From the NCBI RefSeq assembly GCF_002259415.1, contig NZ_NPFY01000028.1, positions 1-64,000 of the forward strand: 64,000 nucleotides of DNA, written 5' to 3'. Origin of the DNA: Rhodococcus sp. 14-2470-1b (lineage in GTDB: Bacteria; Actinomycetota; Actinomycetes; Mycobacteriales; Mycobacteriaceae). The number at the start of each line of letters is the position of its first letter. Within the stretch, counting starts at the first letter, position 1. A program made the translations under genes and the position numbers. Below are positions 51,776 to 61,379 of this stretch, piece by piece. Under the pieces are notes generated by a model. That model ran no database searches. It was not told the DNA's origin and worked only from the letters and a program-made list of their open reading frames with translations.

Positions 51776-53359
51776 CTAGACCAACCACGCTGCGGCGTCG
51801 GCGGGAAGTTGCCCGTCGACGAGAGGCGCGCTGGACATCAGGACCTCGCCCGGCGGGAGGGGGATCGGAACGTCGGTCGCGTTGAGTGCGCAGATCAGCC
51901 CCCCTGGTCGTCGGAACGCAAGACATCCGGGTGGACTGCCGTACCAATCCACTCCGGGTCCGGCGAATTCCGGCCGTAGCGCGCGGAGTTCGAAGGCGGA
52001 CCGGTACAGGCTCAGCATCGAATCGACGTCTTCGAGCTGTTCTTCCACCGTGAGCGACGCCCATTCCGCGGGCATCGGCAGCCAGGTAGCCGGGGACGAA
52101 CTGAACGCGAACGGCGGTTCGGTTCCTTCCCACGGGAGGGGCACACGGCATCCGTCTCGGCCGCGCTCGGTGTGGCCGGAGCGTTCCCACACCGGGTCCT
52201 GCAGGGACTCGTCGGGTAAATCGACATTGGGAAGGCCCAGCTCGGCGCCGTTGTAGACGAACACCGTTCCAGGCAGCGCCAATTCGAGCAGGATCATTGC
52301 CCTGGCGCGGGCTGTGCCGCGAGTGCCTCCGCCGTAACGAGTGACTTCGCGGACGACGTCGTGGTTGGACAGCGTCCACGTCGGGGTGCCGTCGACGAGG
52401 GCCACCGCGTCCAAGGAGTTCGACACTGCGCTTCGGATGGCTGCTGCATCGAACTCGGCTTCGGCCAGGCGGAAGTTGAAGCCGAGATGCAGCTCGTCGG
52501 GGCGGATGTACTCGGAGAACCTGACGTTGTCCTGCACCCAGATTTCACCGACCGTCGTCGTGCCCTGGTATTCGTCCATGATCTTTCGGATACCACGGTG
52601 TATTTCGTGTACGGCCGGATTGTTGAACCGTGGATCGGAGTCGTCGTTCTTCATGAGCTCGTTCGTTTCCAGGCTCATGTCCGGAAGGCCTTCGGGCTTG
52701 GCCATGCCGTGTGCGACGTCGATCCGGAAGCCGTCGACTCCCCGGTCCAACCAGAAACGCAGCGTCGTGGCCAAGTCCTCGAAGACCTCGGGGTTGGTCC
52801 AGTCGAGATCGGGTTGTTCGGCCGCGAAGATGTGGAGGTACCACTGTCCCGGCGTTCCGTCGGCTTCGCGGATACGGGTCCATGCGGGACCGCCGAAGAT
52901 GCTCGGCCAGTTGTTCGGCGGTTCGGAGCCGTCCGGTCCCTTGCCGTCACGGAAGATGTAGCGGGCACGTTCCGGGCTTCCGGGAGCCGAGTCGAGCGCT
53001 GCGACGAACCACGGATGTCGGTCGCTCGTGTGGTTGGGCACCAGGTCCATGGTGACCTTGATGTCGCGCGCGTGTGCCTCTTCGATCAGCGAGTCCATCA
53101 CCGCGAGGTCACCGAACAGGGGGTCGATCGCTCTCGGATCGGATACGTCGTACCCGTGATCCGCCATCGGCGACTCCATGATCGGGCTCAGCCAGATCGC
53201 GTCGATTCCGAGTAGTTCGAGGTAACCCAGCTTGTCCCGAACGCCGCCGAGATCACCGACGCCGTCGCCGTTGGAATCGGCGAACGAACGCGGGTAGATC
53301 TGATAGAAGATCGCGTCCTTCCACCACGGTTCGGGCTGAGGTTCGAGTCGATCGGTCAC
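51776..53359 (-). CDS. aglA: GH13 alpha-glucosidase / oligo-1,6-glucosidase type
   Basis: 527 residues from a GTG at 53359; a TTG at 53377 is possible and no Shine-Dalgarno decides. GH13 motifs: DLVPNHTSDRHPWF (region I), GFRIDVAHG with the nucleophile Asp (II), TTVGEIWV with the acid/base Glu (III) and TLSNHDVVR with the stabilising Asp (IV), plus the start WWKDAIFYQIYPRSFADSNG. Hydrolyses alpha-glucosides such as maltose or isomaltose. Matches AglA (Rv2471). Convergent with the gene at 51082. Confidence 0.9.
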   Translation of the reverse strand: MTDRLEPQPEPWWKDAIFYQIYPRSFADSNGDGVGDLGGVRDKLGYLELLGIDAIWLSPIMESPMADHGYDVSDPRAIDPLFGDLAVMDSLIEEAHARDIKVTMDLVPNHTSDRHPWFVAALDSAPGSPERARYIFRDGKGPDGSEPPNNWPSIFGGPAWTRIREADGTPGQWYLHIFAAEQPDLDWTNPEVFEDLATTLRFWLDRGVDGFRIDVAHGMAKPEGLPDMSLETNELMKNDDSDPRFNNPAVHEIHRGIRKIMDEYQGTTTVGEIWVQDNVRFSEYIRPDELHLGFNFRLAEAEFDAAAIRSAVSNSLDAVALVDGTPTWTLSNHDVVREVTRYGGGTRGTARARAMILLELALPGTVFVYNGAELGLPNVDLPDESLQDPVWERSGHTERGRDGCRVPLPWEGTEPPFAFSSSPATWLPMPAEWASLTVEEQLEDVDSMLSLYRSAFELRALRPEFAGPGVDWYGSPPGCLAFRRPGGLICALNATDVPIPLPPGEVLMSSAPLVDGQLPADAAAWLV

Positions 53360-53446
53360 AACGGTCAAGTCTGCCAAACGCGGGGGCTCGACCTCGATCA
53401 GGGACCGGGTTGATCTTCGTCACCTCGCAACGATGGGAGCCCACGA

Positions 53447-53510
53447 CCGGCAAAAATGCGGGCTCACGCCCGGCAAAAATGCGGGCTCACGCCCGGGCGA
53501 AAATGCGAGC
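53447..53510 (+). repeat. 23-bp tandem repeat, 2.7 copies
   Basis: CCGGCAAAAATGCGGGCTCA plus CGC at 53447–53469 and 53470–53492, and a partial, altered copy to 53510. It lies in the 264-bp gap between the divergent aglA and cupin genes; nothing else is seen there. No spacers, so not CRISPR. CGGGCTCACGCCCG can form a small hairpin in each unit. Confidence 0.85.
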
Positions 53511-53623
53511 GACGCGCACGAAGGCATACCGTTTCCCCGGTTTACCTCCCGAAAACAGCCGCTTTGTCCGAATGATGAGGTACCGTACCCGTCGAACCGG
53601 AACGAGGAGCACGAGGAAATCAC

Positions 53624-54115
53624 ATGGCCGAGCAGTCGATCGAAGCAGTCCGTTTGAGTGAAGTGCTTCTGCAGGACAGTCCGATCGATCCGGACTGGAT
53701 CATCGAGGGTGAGCCCCACGCCCGCGTGGCCGAATGGTCACGCAGCATCGACGGGACGACCACCACCAACGTGTGGGACTGCACGGCCGGTCGCTTCCGC
53801 TGGTACTTCCCGGTCGACGAGATCGTCCACATCATGGACGGCTCGGTGACGGTCTCGTCCGACGACCATCCTGAACGCACGCTGGTGGCGGGCGATGCGG
53901 CACTGTTCCGTGCAGGCACCTGGTCCGAGTGGCACGTCGAGGACTACGTCCGCAAGCACGCAATTCTTCGCCAGCATCTTTCCGGCTCGCTCCTGCTCGC
54001 CTTGAAGTTCGCCGGCAACGTTCGTGGTGCACTCCGACGAGCAAAGGGACTAGGACGCAGCGGCGCCGCCCAGCCGACGGCAGCCCAGCGCGAAGGATCC
54101 GCGCCTCGTCTGTGA
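53624..54115 (+). CDS. cupin-domain protein
   Basis: 163 residues. One small cupin (DUF861-like) barrel at about 35–110: TAGRFRWYFPVDEIVHIMDG, VTVSSDDHPERTLVAGDAAL, FRAGTWSEWHVEDYVRKHAI. Metal ligands would be Glu in DEIVHI and the late His; a full HxH set is not clear. The C-terminal tail is basic and low in complexity. Start ATG after GAGGAAATCAC. Function unknown. Confidence 0.82.
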   Translation: MAEQSIEAVRLSEVLLQDSPIDPDWIIEGEPHARVAEWSRSIDGTTTTNVWDCTAGRFRWYFPVDEIVHIMDGSVTVSSDDHPERTLVAGDAALFRAGTWSEWHVEDYVRKHAILRQHLSGSLLLALKFAGNVRGALRRAKGLGRSGAAQPTAAQREGSAPRL

Positions 54116-54125
54116 AGGTCGGTTC

Positions 54126-54521
54126 CTAGAATGGAGAGTTGACCATGGAGTTGGCCGCCATCTCCATGTAGTCGACCAACTGCGCCCGATGCGGGGCGTC
54201 GAGGACCGAATCGTCTATCGACGCGATCGCACTGTGCATGCACCGCAACCATGCGTCCCGTTCGATCGGACCGATGTGGAACGGTGAGTGCCGCATGCGG
54301 AGGCGAGGGTGCCCACGTTCGTCCGAGTAGGTGCGTGGTCCTCCCCAGTACTGTTCGAGAAACATTCGCATGCGGCGCTCCGCAGGCCCCAGGTCTTCCT
54401 CGGGGTACAGCGGTCGCACGACGTCGTCCTTCGCCACTTCCTCGTAGAACCTGGCCGTCAGCTTGTAGAACGTGTCCGCACCGCCGACCGCGTCGTAGAA
54501 GGTCTGTTGCGGTTCGGTCAT
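54126..54521 (-). CDS. glbO: group II truncated haemoglobin
   Basis: 131 residues. TrHbO features: [13 protein letters not shown] with the distal tyrosines, the proximal His in [11 protein letters not shown], and the invariant Trp(G8) in [12 protein letters not shown]. In M. tuberculosis GlbO (Rv2470) binds O2 tightly and is linked to oxygen transfer to the respiratory chain or peroxide handling. Start ATG at 54521. It faces the cupin gene, ten bases between the stops. Confidence 0.94.
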   Translation of the reverse strand: MTEPQQTFYDAVGGADTFYKLTARFYEEVAKDDVVRPLYPEEDLGPAERRMRMFLEQYWGGPRTYSDERGHPRLRMRHSPFHIGPIERDAWLRCMHSAIASIDDSVLDAPHRAQLVDYMEMAANSMVNSPF

Positions 54522-54570
54522 CGGTGCTTCTCTCCAGTCGTTCGAGGTCGGGGGTGCGGCCAGGTGGTGC

Positions 54571-55545
54571 CTACTTTGCCAGGTCGACGATCGCGCCGGC
54601 CGGTCGGCCTTGGGGGTACGGGGCCTGAATTCCGGCGTCGTCGAAGGCCTGCAGAATTTCGCGGTGAAGCCGTCGCTGCACCGCCCACTGCATCCCGGGC
54701 CTGGTCTTGACGGTGATACGGATGGTGACCGTGTCGGCACTGACGGCGTTGACGCCGAGCATCTCGGGATCCCCGAGTAGGTCCTCGGCGAACGCGCCCG
54801 ATTCGACGACGTCGAGCGTCGCCTTCTCGGCCACCTCGCAGGCCTCGTCGAGATTGGCAGTGTGCGCGACGGGGAGGTCGAGGACTGCTACCGCAAAACC
54901 TTGACTCATGTTGCCGACGCGAAGGACCTCGCCGTTGCGGCAGTACCAGACGGTGCCGTTGACGTCGCGGATCGTGGTCACGCGCAGTCCGACGCTTTCC
55001 ACTGTGCCCACTGCTTCACCGAGATCGACGACATCGCCGACGCCGTATTGATCCTCGAGCAGCATGAAGATGCCGGACAGGAAGTCGCGGACCAGATTCT
55101 GGGCACCGAAACCGAGCGCAACTCCGACGATGCCCGCGGAGGCGATGAACGGGGTGACGTTCACTCCGACCACGTCGAGTACGGACAGTACGAACCACGT
55201 CAGGATGACCACGGACACGCCGGACTTGAGGACCGAGCCGATGGTCTTGGCGCGTTGGCGACGGCGTTCGGAGAGGATCGAGCTCTGCAGCGTCGACGGC
55301 GCACGCTCGCGCAGTGGCCGAAGAAGTGCAGGTGCCTTGTCCGACGACGATCCGCTGCGACTGGTGAAACGGTCGATCAGCTTGTGCAGTACGAGTCGGA
55401 GGACAACCGCGAGCGCAAGGTAGCCGAGAACTTGTAAAGGTCTGTCCACCAGCCAGTCTCGACCGGTTTCGGTCAGTTCGAAGGCACGTGTGTCGAGAGA
55501 CGAGCCCGTCAGGTAGGTCGATGAGTTCGATTCGAATACAGACAC
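54571..55545 (-). CDS. MscS-family mechanosensitive channel
   Basis: 324 residues from a GTG at 55545 (no clear ribosome site). Transmembrane segments at about 30–55 and 110–165, with the pore-lining TM3 as [20 protein letters not shown] followed by [20 protein letters not shown], the most conserved stretch of MscS. A cytoplasmic beta-domain and alpha/beta cap follow ([20 protein letters not shown]). Opens under hypo-osmotic shock or conducts small osmolytes. It ends 49 bp upstream of glbO. Confidence 0.9.
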   Translation of the reverse strand: MSVFESNSSTYLTGSSLDTRAFELTETGRDWLVDRPLQVLGYLALAVVLRLVLHKLIDRFTSRSGSSSDKAPALLRPLRERAPSTLQSSILSERRRQRAKTIGSVLKSGVSVVILTWFVLSVLDVVGVNVTPFIASAGIVGVALGFGAQNLVRDFLSGIFMLLEDQYGVGDVVDLGEAVGTVESVGLRVTTIRDVNGTVWYCRNGEVLRVGNMSQGFAVAVLDLPVAHTANLDEACEVAEKATLDVVESGAFAEDLLGDPEMLGVNAVSADTVTIRITVKTRPGMQWAVQRRLHREILQAFDDAGIQAPYPQGRPAGAIVDLAK

Positions 55546-55738
55546 TTGCAGAGTCTACGGAAGGCGCGGATTCTCGCCACCGTGCTGGTAGCGGACCTGC
55601 TCGTTGGTTGTGCGTTCACCGATCGGTCATCACCACGATCCGGAAAAGGGGTGTGCAGACCCAGCGTTTTCGTGTTCCACTGTGACACGTGTTCCGCGCA
55701 AGCCATGCGCGGACGCCGACGCTTTTGGGAGAACCGAA

Positions 55739-56404
55739 GTGAAGAACAAGCAACACCGACACCGACAACTCCCGCCCATCGATGTCCATGACACCGCAGA
55801 CCAGCGGCAACGGATATCGGGGGCGTCTCCGCTACATGTCGTTTCTCCTGGCGAGACAGTGTCGCCCAGCGACAACATGGTTCCTGCCTGGGTCAAGCGC
55901 CGAGTGCTGCTTCTGAACGCCACTTTCGAGCCCTTGACCGCGCTGCCGATGCGTCGCGCAGTGGTATTGCTGGTGTGCAACAAGGCCGATGTCGTCCACG
56001 ACGATCCTTCCGGTCCCTACATTCGATCTGCTGACTTCTCCGTCCAAGTGCCCTCGGTGATCCGTCTGAGGACGTTCGTTCGAGTGCCGTACCGAGCTCG
56101 CGTGCCGATGACGAGGGCCGCGCTGATGCACAGAGATCGCTTCCGGTGCGCGTACTGCGGTGCCAAGGCGGAAACCGTGGACCACGTCATCCCGCGGAGT
56201 CGTGGGGGAGAGCACTCGTGGGAGAACTGCGTTGCGTGCTGCGCGTCGTGCAACCATCGCAAAGCAGACAAAATGCTCAGTGAGCTGGGCTGGACTCTGC
56301 GAGCGCAACTCGTTCCACCGAAGGGGCCTCACTGGCGTTTGCTCGCCAGCAACAAGGAACTCGATCCGTCCTGGTTGGCGTACCTGGGTGAGGGTGCGGC
56401 GTAG
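55739..56404 (+). CDS. HNH endonuclease-family protein
   Basis: 221 residues from a GTG at 55739, seven bases after GGGAG. The HNH/zinc module is CAYCGAKAETVDHVIPRSRG and then ENCVACCASCNHRKAD: DH…N…H catalytic residues with two CxxC knuckles. The preceding 100 residues (RRVLLLNATFEPLTALPMRR) are typical of the chromosomal actinobacterial family that includes Rv2469c. Not part of a mobile element here. Role unknown, perhaps DNA repair or RNA processing. Confidence 0.86.
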   Translation: MKNKQHRHRQLPPIDVHDTADQRQRISGASPLHVVSPGETVSPSDNMVPAWVKRRVLLLNATFEPLTALPMRRAVVLLVCNKADVVHDDPSGPYIRSADFSVQVPSVIRLRTFVRVPYRARVPMTRAALMHRDRFRCAYCGAKAETVDHVIPRSRGGEHSWENCVACCASCNHRKADKMLSELGWTLRAQLVPPKGPHWRLLASNKELDPSWLAYLGEGAA

Positions 56405-56476
56405 CGGTCGGTCTCGAATCGATCCGGACGGCCCCGCTGTCGCTTCGGGGTGAAAAGTCGACTAATCTCACACCCT

Positions 56477-56731
56477 GTGAGCATTCTCGAGACGATCCTG
56501 ATCTTCGGGGTGATTCCGGCTGCGATCATCGGAATCATCGGCGCGTTGTCCTACGTGGGGGAAAGGCAGCCGGGTCTGGACATCACTCCGTACCGGTTGA
56601 CCGACGAATGGACACGTGAACCAATTCTGTGGAGCGCGACCGACGAGGTGACACCGCACGGTGGCGGCCACGGCGATTCGCATGCATCCGCTGCAGATTC
56701 GATCGGAGGGTCGGCAAGTGGCAAGTGGTGA
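56477..56731 (+). CDS. small single-pass membrane protein
   Basis: 84 residues from the GTG at 56477. Residues 3–26 are one transmembrane helix (ILETILIFGVIPAAIIGIIG), then YVGERQPGLDITPYRLTDEW and a Gly/His/Ser-rich tail. It overlaps the next gene by 14 bases. A comparable small gene precedes Rv2468c in mycobacteria. No function known. Confidence 0.75.
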   Translation: MSILETILIFGVIPAAIIGIIGALSYVGERQPGLDITPYRLTDEWTREPILWSATDEVTPHGGGHGDSHASAADSIGGSASGKW

Positions 56732-57194
56732 ACTGGTCAAGAGTGACATCGACGCGGAGGACTTGCCCTACGGCTCGGCTCTGACGTCCAGCGGACGTGT
56801 GTCGGCTGCTCACGAGTTCGGGACGGCCAGCCCGGCGCACCTTCCGTTCGCCACGCAGGACCTCGTGTCCCTCGACGTCGCACTCACCGAGGCAACGCGG
56901 GCCACGCAGATTCGCTTCAACGTCTACCTCGGAGACCTGGGTGAGGATGTCGCCGCAGGTGCAGACGCCGTCTTCCCCGGAACACCGGACGCAATTCGTT
57001 CCGTGCTGATCGCAGTGGACCCGAACCACAAGGGCATCGAGATCCGCACCGGACGCCGTGTGTCGGACCGCGCGACCGACCGTGTGGCGCAGCTCGGCAT
57101 CACCGCCGCAACGGGGCCGTTCCGCGACGGCAACCTCATCGACGGACTGGTCAGCGCGGTTCGCGTCATGGCCGCCGCCATCGTGAGCCCGTAG
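56718..57194 (+). CDS. DUF5130-type (TPM-like) protein
   Basis: 158 residues from a GTG at 56718 with GGAGGG seven bases before it. The segment TQIRFNVYLGDLGEDVAAGA, SVLIAVDPNHKGIEIRTGRR and VSDRATDRVAQLGITAATGP follows the TPM domain pattern. Overlap with the preceding membrane-protein gene suggests a shared role at the membrane. Matches Rv2468c by position. Function unknown. Confidence 0.78.
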   Translation: MASGELVKSDIDAEDLPYGSALTSSGRVSAAHEFGTASPAHLPFATQDLVSLDVALTEATRATQIRFNVYLGDLGEDVAAGADAVFPGTPDAIRSVLIAVDPNHKGIEIRTGRRVSDRATDRVAQLGITAATGPFRDGNLIDGLVSAVRVMAAAIVSP

Positions 57195-57212
57195 CGCCGC
57201 CGTATAGACACG

Positions 57213-57249
57213 AAGAAGGCGCCGCCCGAAACCCGGGCGGCGCCTTCTT
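57213..57249. terminator. bidirectional terminator between DUF5130 and pepN
   Basis: AAGAAGGCGCCGCCCG (57213–57228) and CGGGCGGCGCCTTCTT (57234–57249), a perfect 16-bp stem with a five-base loop, followed by GTCGTTT. It lies between two convergent genes. Confidence 0.92.
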
Positions 57250-57267
57250 GTCGTTTCAGCGCGGTGC

Positions 57268-59862
57268 TTACGCCGCGTCGAACTCGCGGGCCGCGAGCGA
57301 GCGCACGATTCCCGCGCGTCCCTCGATCACCAGACGCCGCAGTGCGGGCGGCAGATCCTTCTCCAGGAAAGCATCCGCAGCCGCGACCGAGTCCGCACTG
57401 ATCGACCAGGACGGGTACAGCCCGACCACGACGGTCTGCGCGACCTCACTGGACCGTCTCGACCACACGCCCTCGATCGACTCGAAGTACCGCGACACGT
57501 ACGGCTCGAGAAGCTCGCCCTGTCCCGGGCCGGCGAACCCGCCGATGATCGATCGCGCGGTGATGTTGGGGACGGAATCGTCGTCGACTACCGTCGTCCA
57601 TGCGCGCTCCTTGACCTCGCTGCTCGGCCGAACGGCACGGGCAGCGGCTGCCGAACGAGCGCCGGCCGCAGTGTTGTCGCGGGAGGCCTCGGCGTCGATC
57701 TCGGGTGAATCGATGCTGTCGCTGTCGATCGCACCTGCTGCAGCGAGCGCCGACACCACACGCCAGCGCAAGTCGGTATCCACCTCGAGGCCGCCGAGTC
57801 CCTGACCGTCGACGTCGCCGTCCAGGAGGCCGCGCAACACAGCGACATGCCTGTCGGACAAGGCCGAACCGGTCAGCGAGTTGACGAATGCCAGCTGGTG
57901 GTCCGAGCCTGCGTCGGCGGCACGCGCGAGCTCGAGAAGCGTGTCCGCGAACTCGGGCTGACCGTGCTCCTGCGCCCACTGCGGCTCGGCGTAACTGGTG
58001 ATGGCCGTCTGCGCTTGGAGGAGCAGACGCTGCACGACGCCGACCTCCGTCTCCGCACCGATGCCGCGCTGGACGAGCGCGACGAAATCGCGAGCACGCA
58101 TCTCGGCCTGGCGCGTCATTTCCCACGCGGCGGACCACGCCAGGGTGCGGGGGAGCGACTCCGCGATGTCGCCGATGCGGGCGAGCAGAACGTCGAGAGA
58201 CTCCGGATCGAGACGCACGGCGCAGTAGGTGAGGTCGTCGTCGTTGACAAGGATCAGCTTGCCCCGCGACACACCCACCAGTGACGGAACGTCGGTGCTG
58301 TCCGACGCCTCCAGGTCGATCTCGACGCGCTCGGTACGCACCAGCTTGCCATCGACTCCGCCGTCCGCGTCGTCGTAGATGCCGACTGCGATGCGATGCA
58401 CTCGATGCTCGCCTGCGCCGGGCGCCGCGCCGCTCTGCTTCACCGCGAATCGGGTGAACTTGCCGTCCGCGTCGACGTCGAAATCAGGGCTCAGGGTGTT
58501 GAGTCCCGTCGTGCGGAGCCACTGGCTGCCCCAATCCGACAGGTCCCGACCGGACGAACGCTCCAGTGCGGTGAGCAGGTCGCTGAACGTGGCGTTGCCG
58601 AACGCATGGTCCATGAAGTACGCACGCAAGCCGGCGAGGAAATCCTCCTTGCCGACGTAGGCGACGAGTTGCTTCAGAACACTCGCGCCCTTGGCGTACG
58701 TGATGCCGTCGAAGTTGACCTCGACCGCGGCCAGATCGGGAATGTCGGCTGCGATGGGGTGCGTCGACGGCAGCTGGTCCTGCCGGTAGGCCCACGACTT
58801 CTCGACGTTGGCGAACGTGGTCCATGCGTTGGTGTACTCGGTGGCCTCGGACTGGCACAGGACCGATGCGAACGTCGCGAACGACTCGTTGAGCCACAGG
58901 TCGTCCCACCATGTCATGGTCACGAGATCGCCGAACCACATGTGCGCCATCTCGTGCAGAACCGTTTCGGCGCGGCGTTCGTAGGAGTAGCGGGTGACCT
59001 TGGACCGAAAGACGTAGTCCTCCAGGAAGGTGACCGCGCCGGCGTTCTCCATCGCGCCCGCGTTGAATTCGGGCACGAACAACTGGTCGTACTTGCCGAA
59101 CGCGTAGGGGGTGCCGAAGTTGGCGTGGTAGAAACCGAATCCCTGCTTGGTCTCGGTGAACAACCGTTCGTGGTCCATGTGCTCGGCAAGCGATGCGCGG
59201 CAGTAGATCCCGAGCGGAATGGTGCCGTGCTCGTCGGTGTAGGAATCCGTCCACTCCGCGTACGGGCCGGCGATCAGCGCCACCAGATACGTGCTCATCA
59301 GCGGGGTGGTGTCGAAAACATGCTCTCCCGCAGCGGGTTCCGCGGCATGCGCAGCGTTGGAGATGACCTTCCAGCTGTCCGGAGCGGTGACCTTCAGATC
59401 GAACGTCGCCTTCAGATCCGGCTGATCGAAGCAGGCGAACATCCGCTTGGCATCCGCCGTCTCGAACTGAGAATAGAGATACACCGAGCCGTCGGACGGG
59501 TCGACGAACCGGTGCAGACCCTCACCGGTGTGGGAATAGACACAGTCTGCGACGACGACGAGTTCGTTGTCCTCGGCGAGGTCGTCGAGCGCTATCCCCG
59601 TCTCCTCGTCGTAGCCCGAAACGTCGATGTCCACCCCGTTCAGGGTGGCGGACCTGATGCTGTCGGCGACGATGTCGACGAAAGTCGATGCGCCCGCCTG
59701 TGCCGCGAACGCAATGGTCGTCGTCGACAGGAACGTCTTCTCGCTGGGATTGCCGGACCCGTCGGTGAGGTCCAGGACGATCGAATAGGTGGAATTGCCG
59801 AGCACGGTCGACCGTGCAGCAGCTTGATCGCGTGTCAGGTTGGGAGCAACCACGTCAGTCAT
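57268..59862 (-). CDS. pepN: aminopeptidase N (M1 family)
   Basis: 864 residues from the ATG at 59862. The exopeptidase motif GAMEN (in FNAGAMENAGAVTF) and the zinc site HEMAH-x18-E (HEMAHMWFGDLVTMTWWDDL and WLNES) are intact; the ERAP1-like C-terminal domain follows. Cytosolic removal of N-terminal residues from peptides. Matches Rv2467. Divergent from the DsbA-like gene. Confidence 0.95.
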   Translation of the reverse strand: MTDVVAPNLTRDQAAARSTVLGNSTYSIVLDLTDGSGNPSEKTFLSTTTIAFAAQAGASTFVDIVADSIRSATLNGVDIDVSGYDEETGIALDDLAEDNELVVVADCVYSHTGEGLHRFVDPSDGSVYLYSQFETADAKRMFACFDQPDLKATFDLKVTAPDSWKVISNAAHAAEPAAGEHVFDTTPLMSTYLVALIAGPYAEWTDSYTDEHGTIPLGIYCRASLAEHMDHERLFTETKQGFGFYHANFGTPYAFGKYDQLFVPEFNAGAMENAGAVTFLEDYVFRSKVTRYSYERRAETVLHEMAHMWFGDLVTMTWWDDLWLNESFATFASVLCQSEATEYTNAWTTFANVEKSWAYRQDQLPSTHPIAADIPDLAAVEVNFDGITYAKGASVLKQLVAYVGKEDFLAGLRAYFMDHAFGNATFSDLLTALERSSGRDLSDWGSQWLRTTGLNTLSPDFDVDADGKFTRFAVKQSGAAPGAGEHRVHRIAVGIYDDADGGVDGKLVRTERVEIDLEASDSTDVPSLVGVSRGKLILVNDDDLTYCAVRLDPESLDVLLARIGDIAESLPRTLAWSAAWEMTRQAEMRARDFVALVQRGIGAETEVGVVQRLLLQAQTAITSYAEPQWAQEHGQPEFADTLLELARAADAGSDHQLAFVNSLTGSALSDRHVAVLRGLLDGDVDGQGLGGLEVDTDLRWRVVSALAAAGAIDSDSIDSPEIDAEASRDNTAAGARSAAAARAVRPSSEVKERAWTTVVDDDSVPNITARSIIGGFAGPGQGELLEPYVSRYFESIEGVWSRRSSEVAQTVVVGLYPSWSISADSVAAADAFLEKDLPPALRRLVIEGRAGIVRSLAAREFDAA

Positions 59863-60015
59863 GCACCTTCTCGAGTAGGGATCGTGTGATGACACCATCC
59901 CATCACGGCGCGGGTCGGGCATGCTTGTGTAGGGACGCGGCGCGGAATTGTTCTGCCGCATCCTTGGTTGTTCTCGGGCGACACCCACTCGTATCTCGAC
60001 ACGAAGGAGCTTCAC

Positions 60016-60633
60016 GTGAGCGGCAGCGGACAGAAAGACACCGCCGATTTCTGGTTCGACCCCCTGTGCCCATGGTGTTGGATCACGTCGCGATGGATTC
60101 TGGAAGTCCAGAAGGTGCGCGATATCGACGTGAACTTCCACGTGATGTCGCTCGCAGTCCTCAACGAGGGCCGCGACCTCCCCGAGCAGTACGCCGAGAT
60201 GATGAAAACGGCATGGGGACCCGTGCGAGTCGCCATCGCCGCCGCCCAGGAGAAGGGCGACGAAATCCTGTCGCCGCTCTACACCGCACTCGGTACCCGT
60301 ATCCACAACGGAGGCAACAAGAACTTGCCCGAGGTGATCGAGCAGTCCCTCGCGGAACTCGGTCTGCCTGCGGAGTTGGCGAAGGCAGCCGACAGCACGG
60401 AGCACGACGAAGCGCTGCGCACCAGCCACCACGCGGGCATGGACAAGGTCGGTCCCGACGTCGGAACACCGACGATTCACGTCAACGGTGTCGCGTTCTT
60501 CGGGCCCGTCCTCTCCCGCATCCCGCGCGGCGAGGAAGCCGGAAAGCTGTGGGACGCCTCGGTGATCTTCGCGTCGTACCCGCACTTCTTCGAGCTCAAG
60601 CGCACCCGTCACGAAGACCCCGAGTTCGACTGA
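60016..60633 (+). CDS. DsbA-family oxidoreductase, mycothiol-dependent (Rv2466c-like)
   Basis: 205 residues from a GTG at 60016, six bases after AAGGAG. Thioredoxin-fold start [20 protein letters not shown] with the CPWC active site; cis-Pro in [10 protein letters not shown]. No signal peptide, so cytoplasmic. In M. tuberculosis Rv2466c is reduced by mycothiol/mycoredoxin and is induced by oxidative stress (SigH). The same neighbours (pepN, rpiB) support orthology. Confidence 0.9.
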   Translation: MSGSGQKDTADFWFDPLCPWCWITSRWILEVQKVRDIDVNFHVMSLAVLNEGRDLPEQYAEMMKTAWGPVRVAIAAAQEKGDEILSPLYTALGTRIHNGGNKNLPEVIEQSLAELGLPAELAKAADSTEHDEALRTSHHAGMDKVGPDVGTPTIHVNGVAFFGPVLSRIPRGEEAGKLWDASVIFASYPHFFELKRTRHEDPEFD

Positions 60634-60639
60634 CCCCAG

Positions 60640-60679
60640 GTGAGCGGAAATATAGGTCAGGACCTGTATTTCCGCTCAC
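60640..60679. terminator. 40-bp near-perfect palindrome, bidirectional terminator
   Basis: GTGAGCGGAAATA (60640–60652) and TATTTCCGCTCAC (60667–60679) pair exactly; inside, AGGTC and GACCT continue the stem after one T-G pair, leaving almost no loop. Located seven bases after one stop and six before the stop of the convergent gene. Such long palindromes may also be dispersed genome repeats. Confidence 0.8.
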
Positions 60680-60685
60680 AGCGGG

Positions 60686-61363
60686 TCAGGCGACGATGCG
60701 ATCGACGCCGTCGGACGTACCGAAGTATCGGTGCTTCCCACGGCCGAAACGCCACGCGGACCATGCAGCCGCGACGGCGTCGAGCGCGTCGTCGGCTGCG
60801 GGCTCGACCGGCAGTGATGCCATGGCGTCGTGTACGGACACCGGATCGAGCCACGTGGACAGTGCGCTCAGACGCTGGCCGATGCCACGCGCGGACTTCT
60901 TCGACACGAACGACGTATCCGGTGCCATGTGCCTGAACGAGCATTCCGGGTGCACTTCCACCACCCGTTCGGGGGCGAAGGACACGTCCTGCCACTGCCG
61001 GATCGAGGACATCAGATACCAGGTCTGCTTGCTGATCGCCTTGCCGGTGATTCGCCTGGACACCGCGCACGCATCCTCGTAGGTCTGCGTGTCGAGAACA
61101 GCGCGTACCGGCGTGTGAAAAATCGACGATCGAGCCGGCCCGAGGAAACTCTTCGCTTCGAGCTCACTGACCCGGTACCCGCTCTCGGGCAACGACAACG
61201 GCATGTCGACCCCGACGACGTCGCACCAACGTGTCGCGGCCAGCACTGCCTGCACGTCGGGTTCGACGGACATCCGCAAATCCTGGCCGTCGAACAGCGC
61301 CACAACCCACTTGCCTTTGGCGCCGTCGACTCCGGCGACCGTTTTTCGTCCCTGAAATCCCAC
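60686..61363 (-). CDS. DUF429-family protein
   Basis: 225 residues. RNase H-like fold: TVAGVDGAKGKWVVALFDGQ, VVGVDMPLSLPESGYRVSEL, the RSSIFHTPVRAVL motif, EVHPECSFRHM and DDALDAVAAAWSA with acidic residues that would bind metal. A nuclease activity has been proposed for the family but is not proven. Convergent with the DsbA-like gene; its start is 16 bp from rpiB on the other strand. Confidence 0.85.
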   Translation of the reverse strand: MGFQGRKTVAGVDGAKGKWVVALFDGQDLRMSVEPDVQAVLAATRWCDVVGVDMPLSLPESGYRVSELEAKSFLGPARSSIFHTPVRAVLDTQTYEDACAVSRRITGKAISKQTWYLMSSIRQWQDVSFAPERVVEVHPECSFRHMAPDTSFVSKKSARGIGQRLSALSTWLDPVSVHDAMASLPVEPAADDALDAVAAAWSAWRFGRGKHRYFGTSDGVDRIVA

Positions 61364-61379
61364 CTGTCAGACTCTATGC

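Noticed and set aside
53447..53510. Tandem repeat as a CRISPR array
   Set aside because: 23-bp units without spacers and fewer than three copies.
55739..56404. HNH endonuclease as part of a mobile or restriction system
   Set aside because: No methyltransferase, repeats or integrase nearby, and the gene keeps the position of Rv2469c in the conserved chromosomal block.
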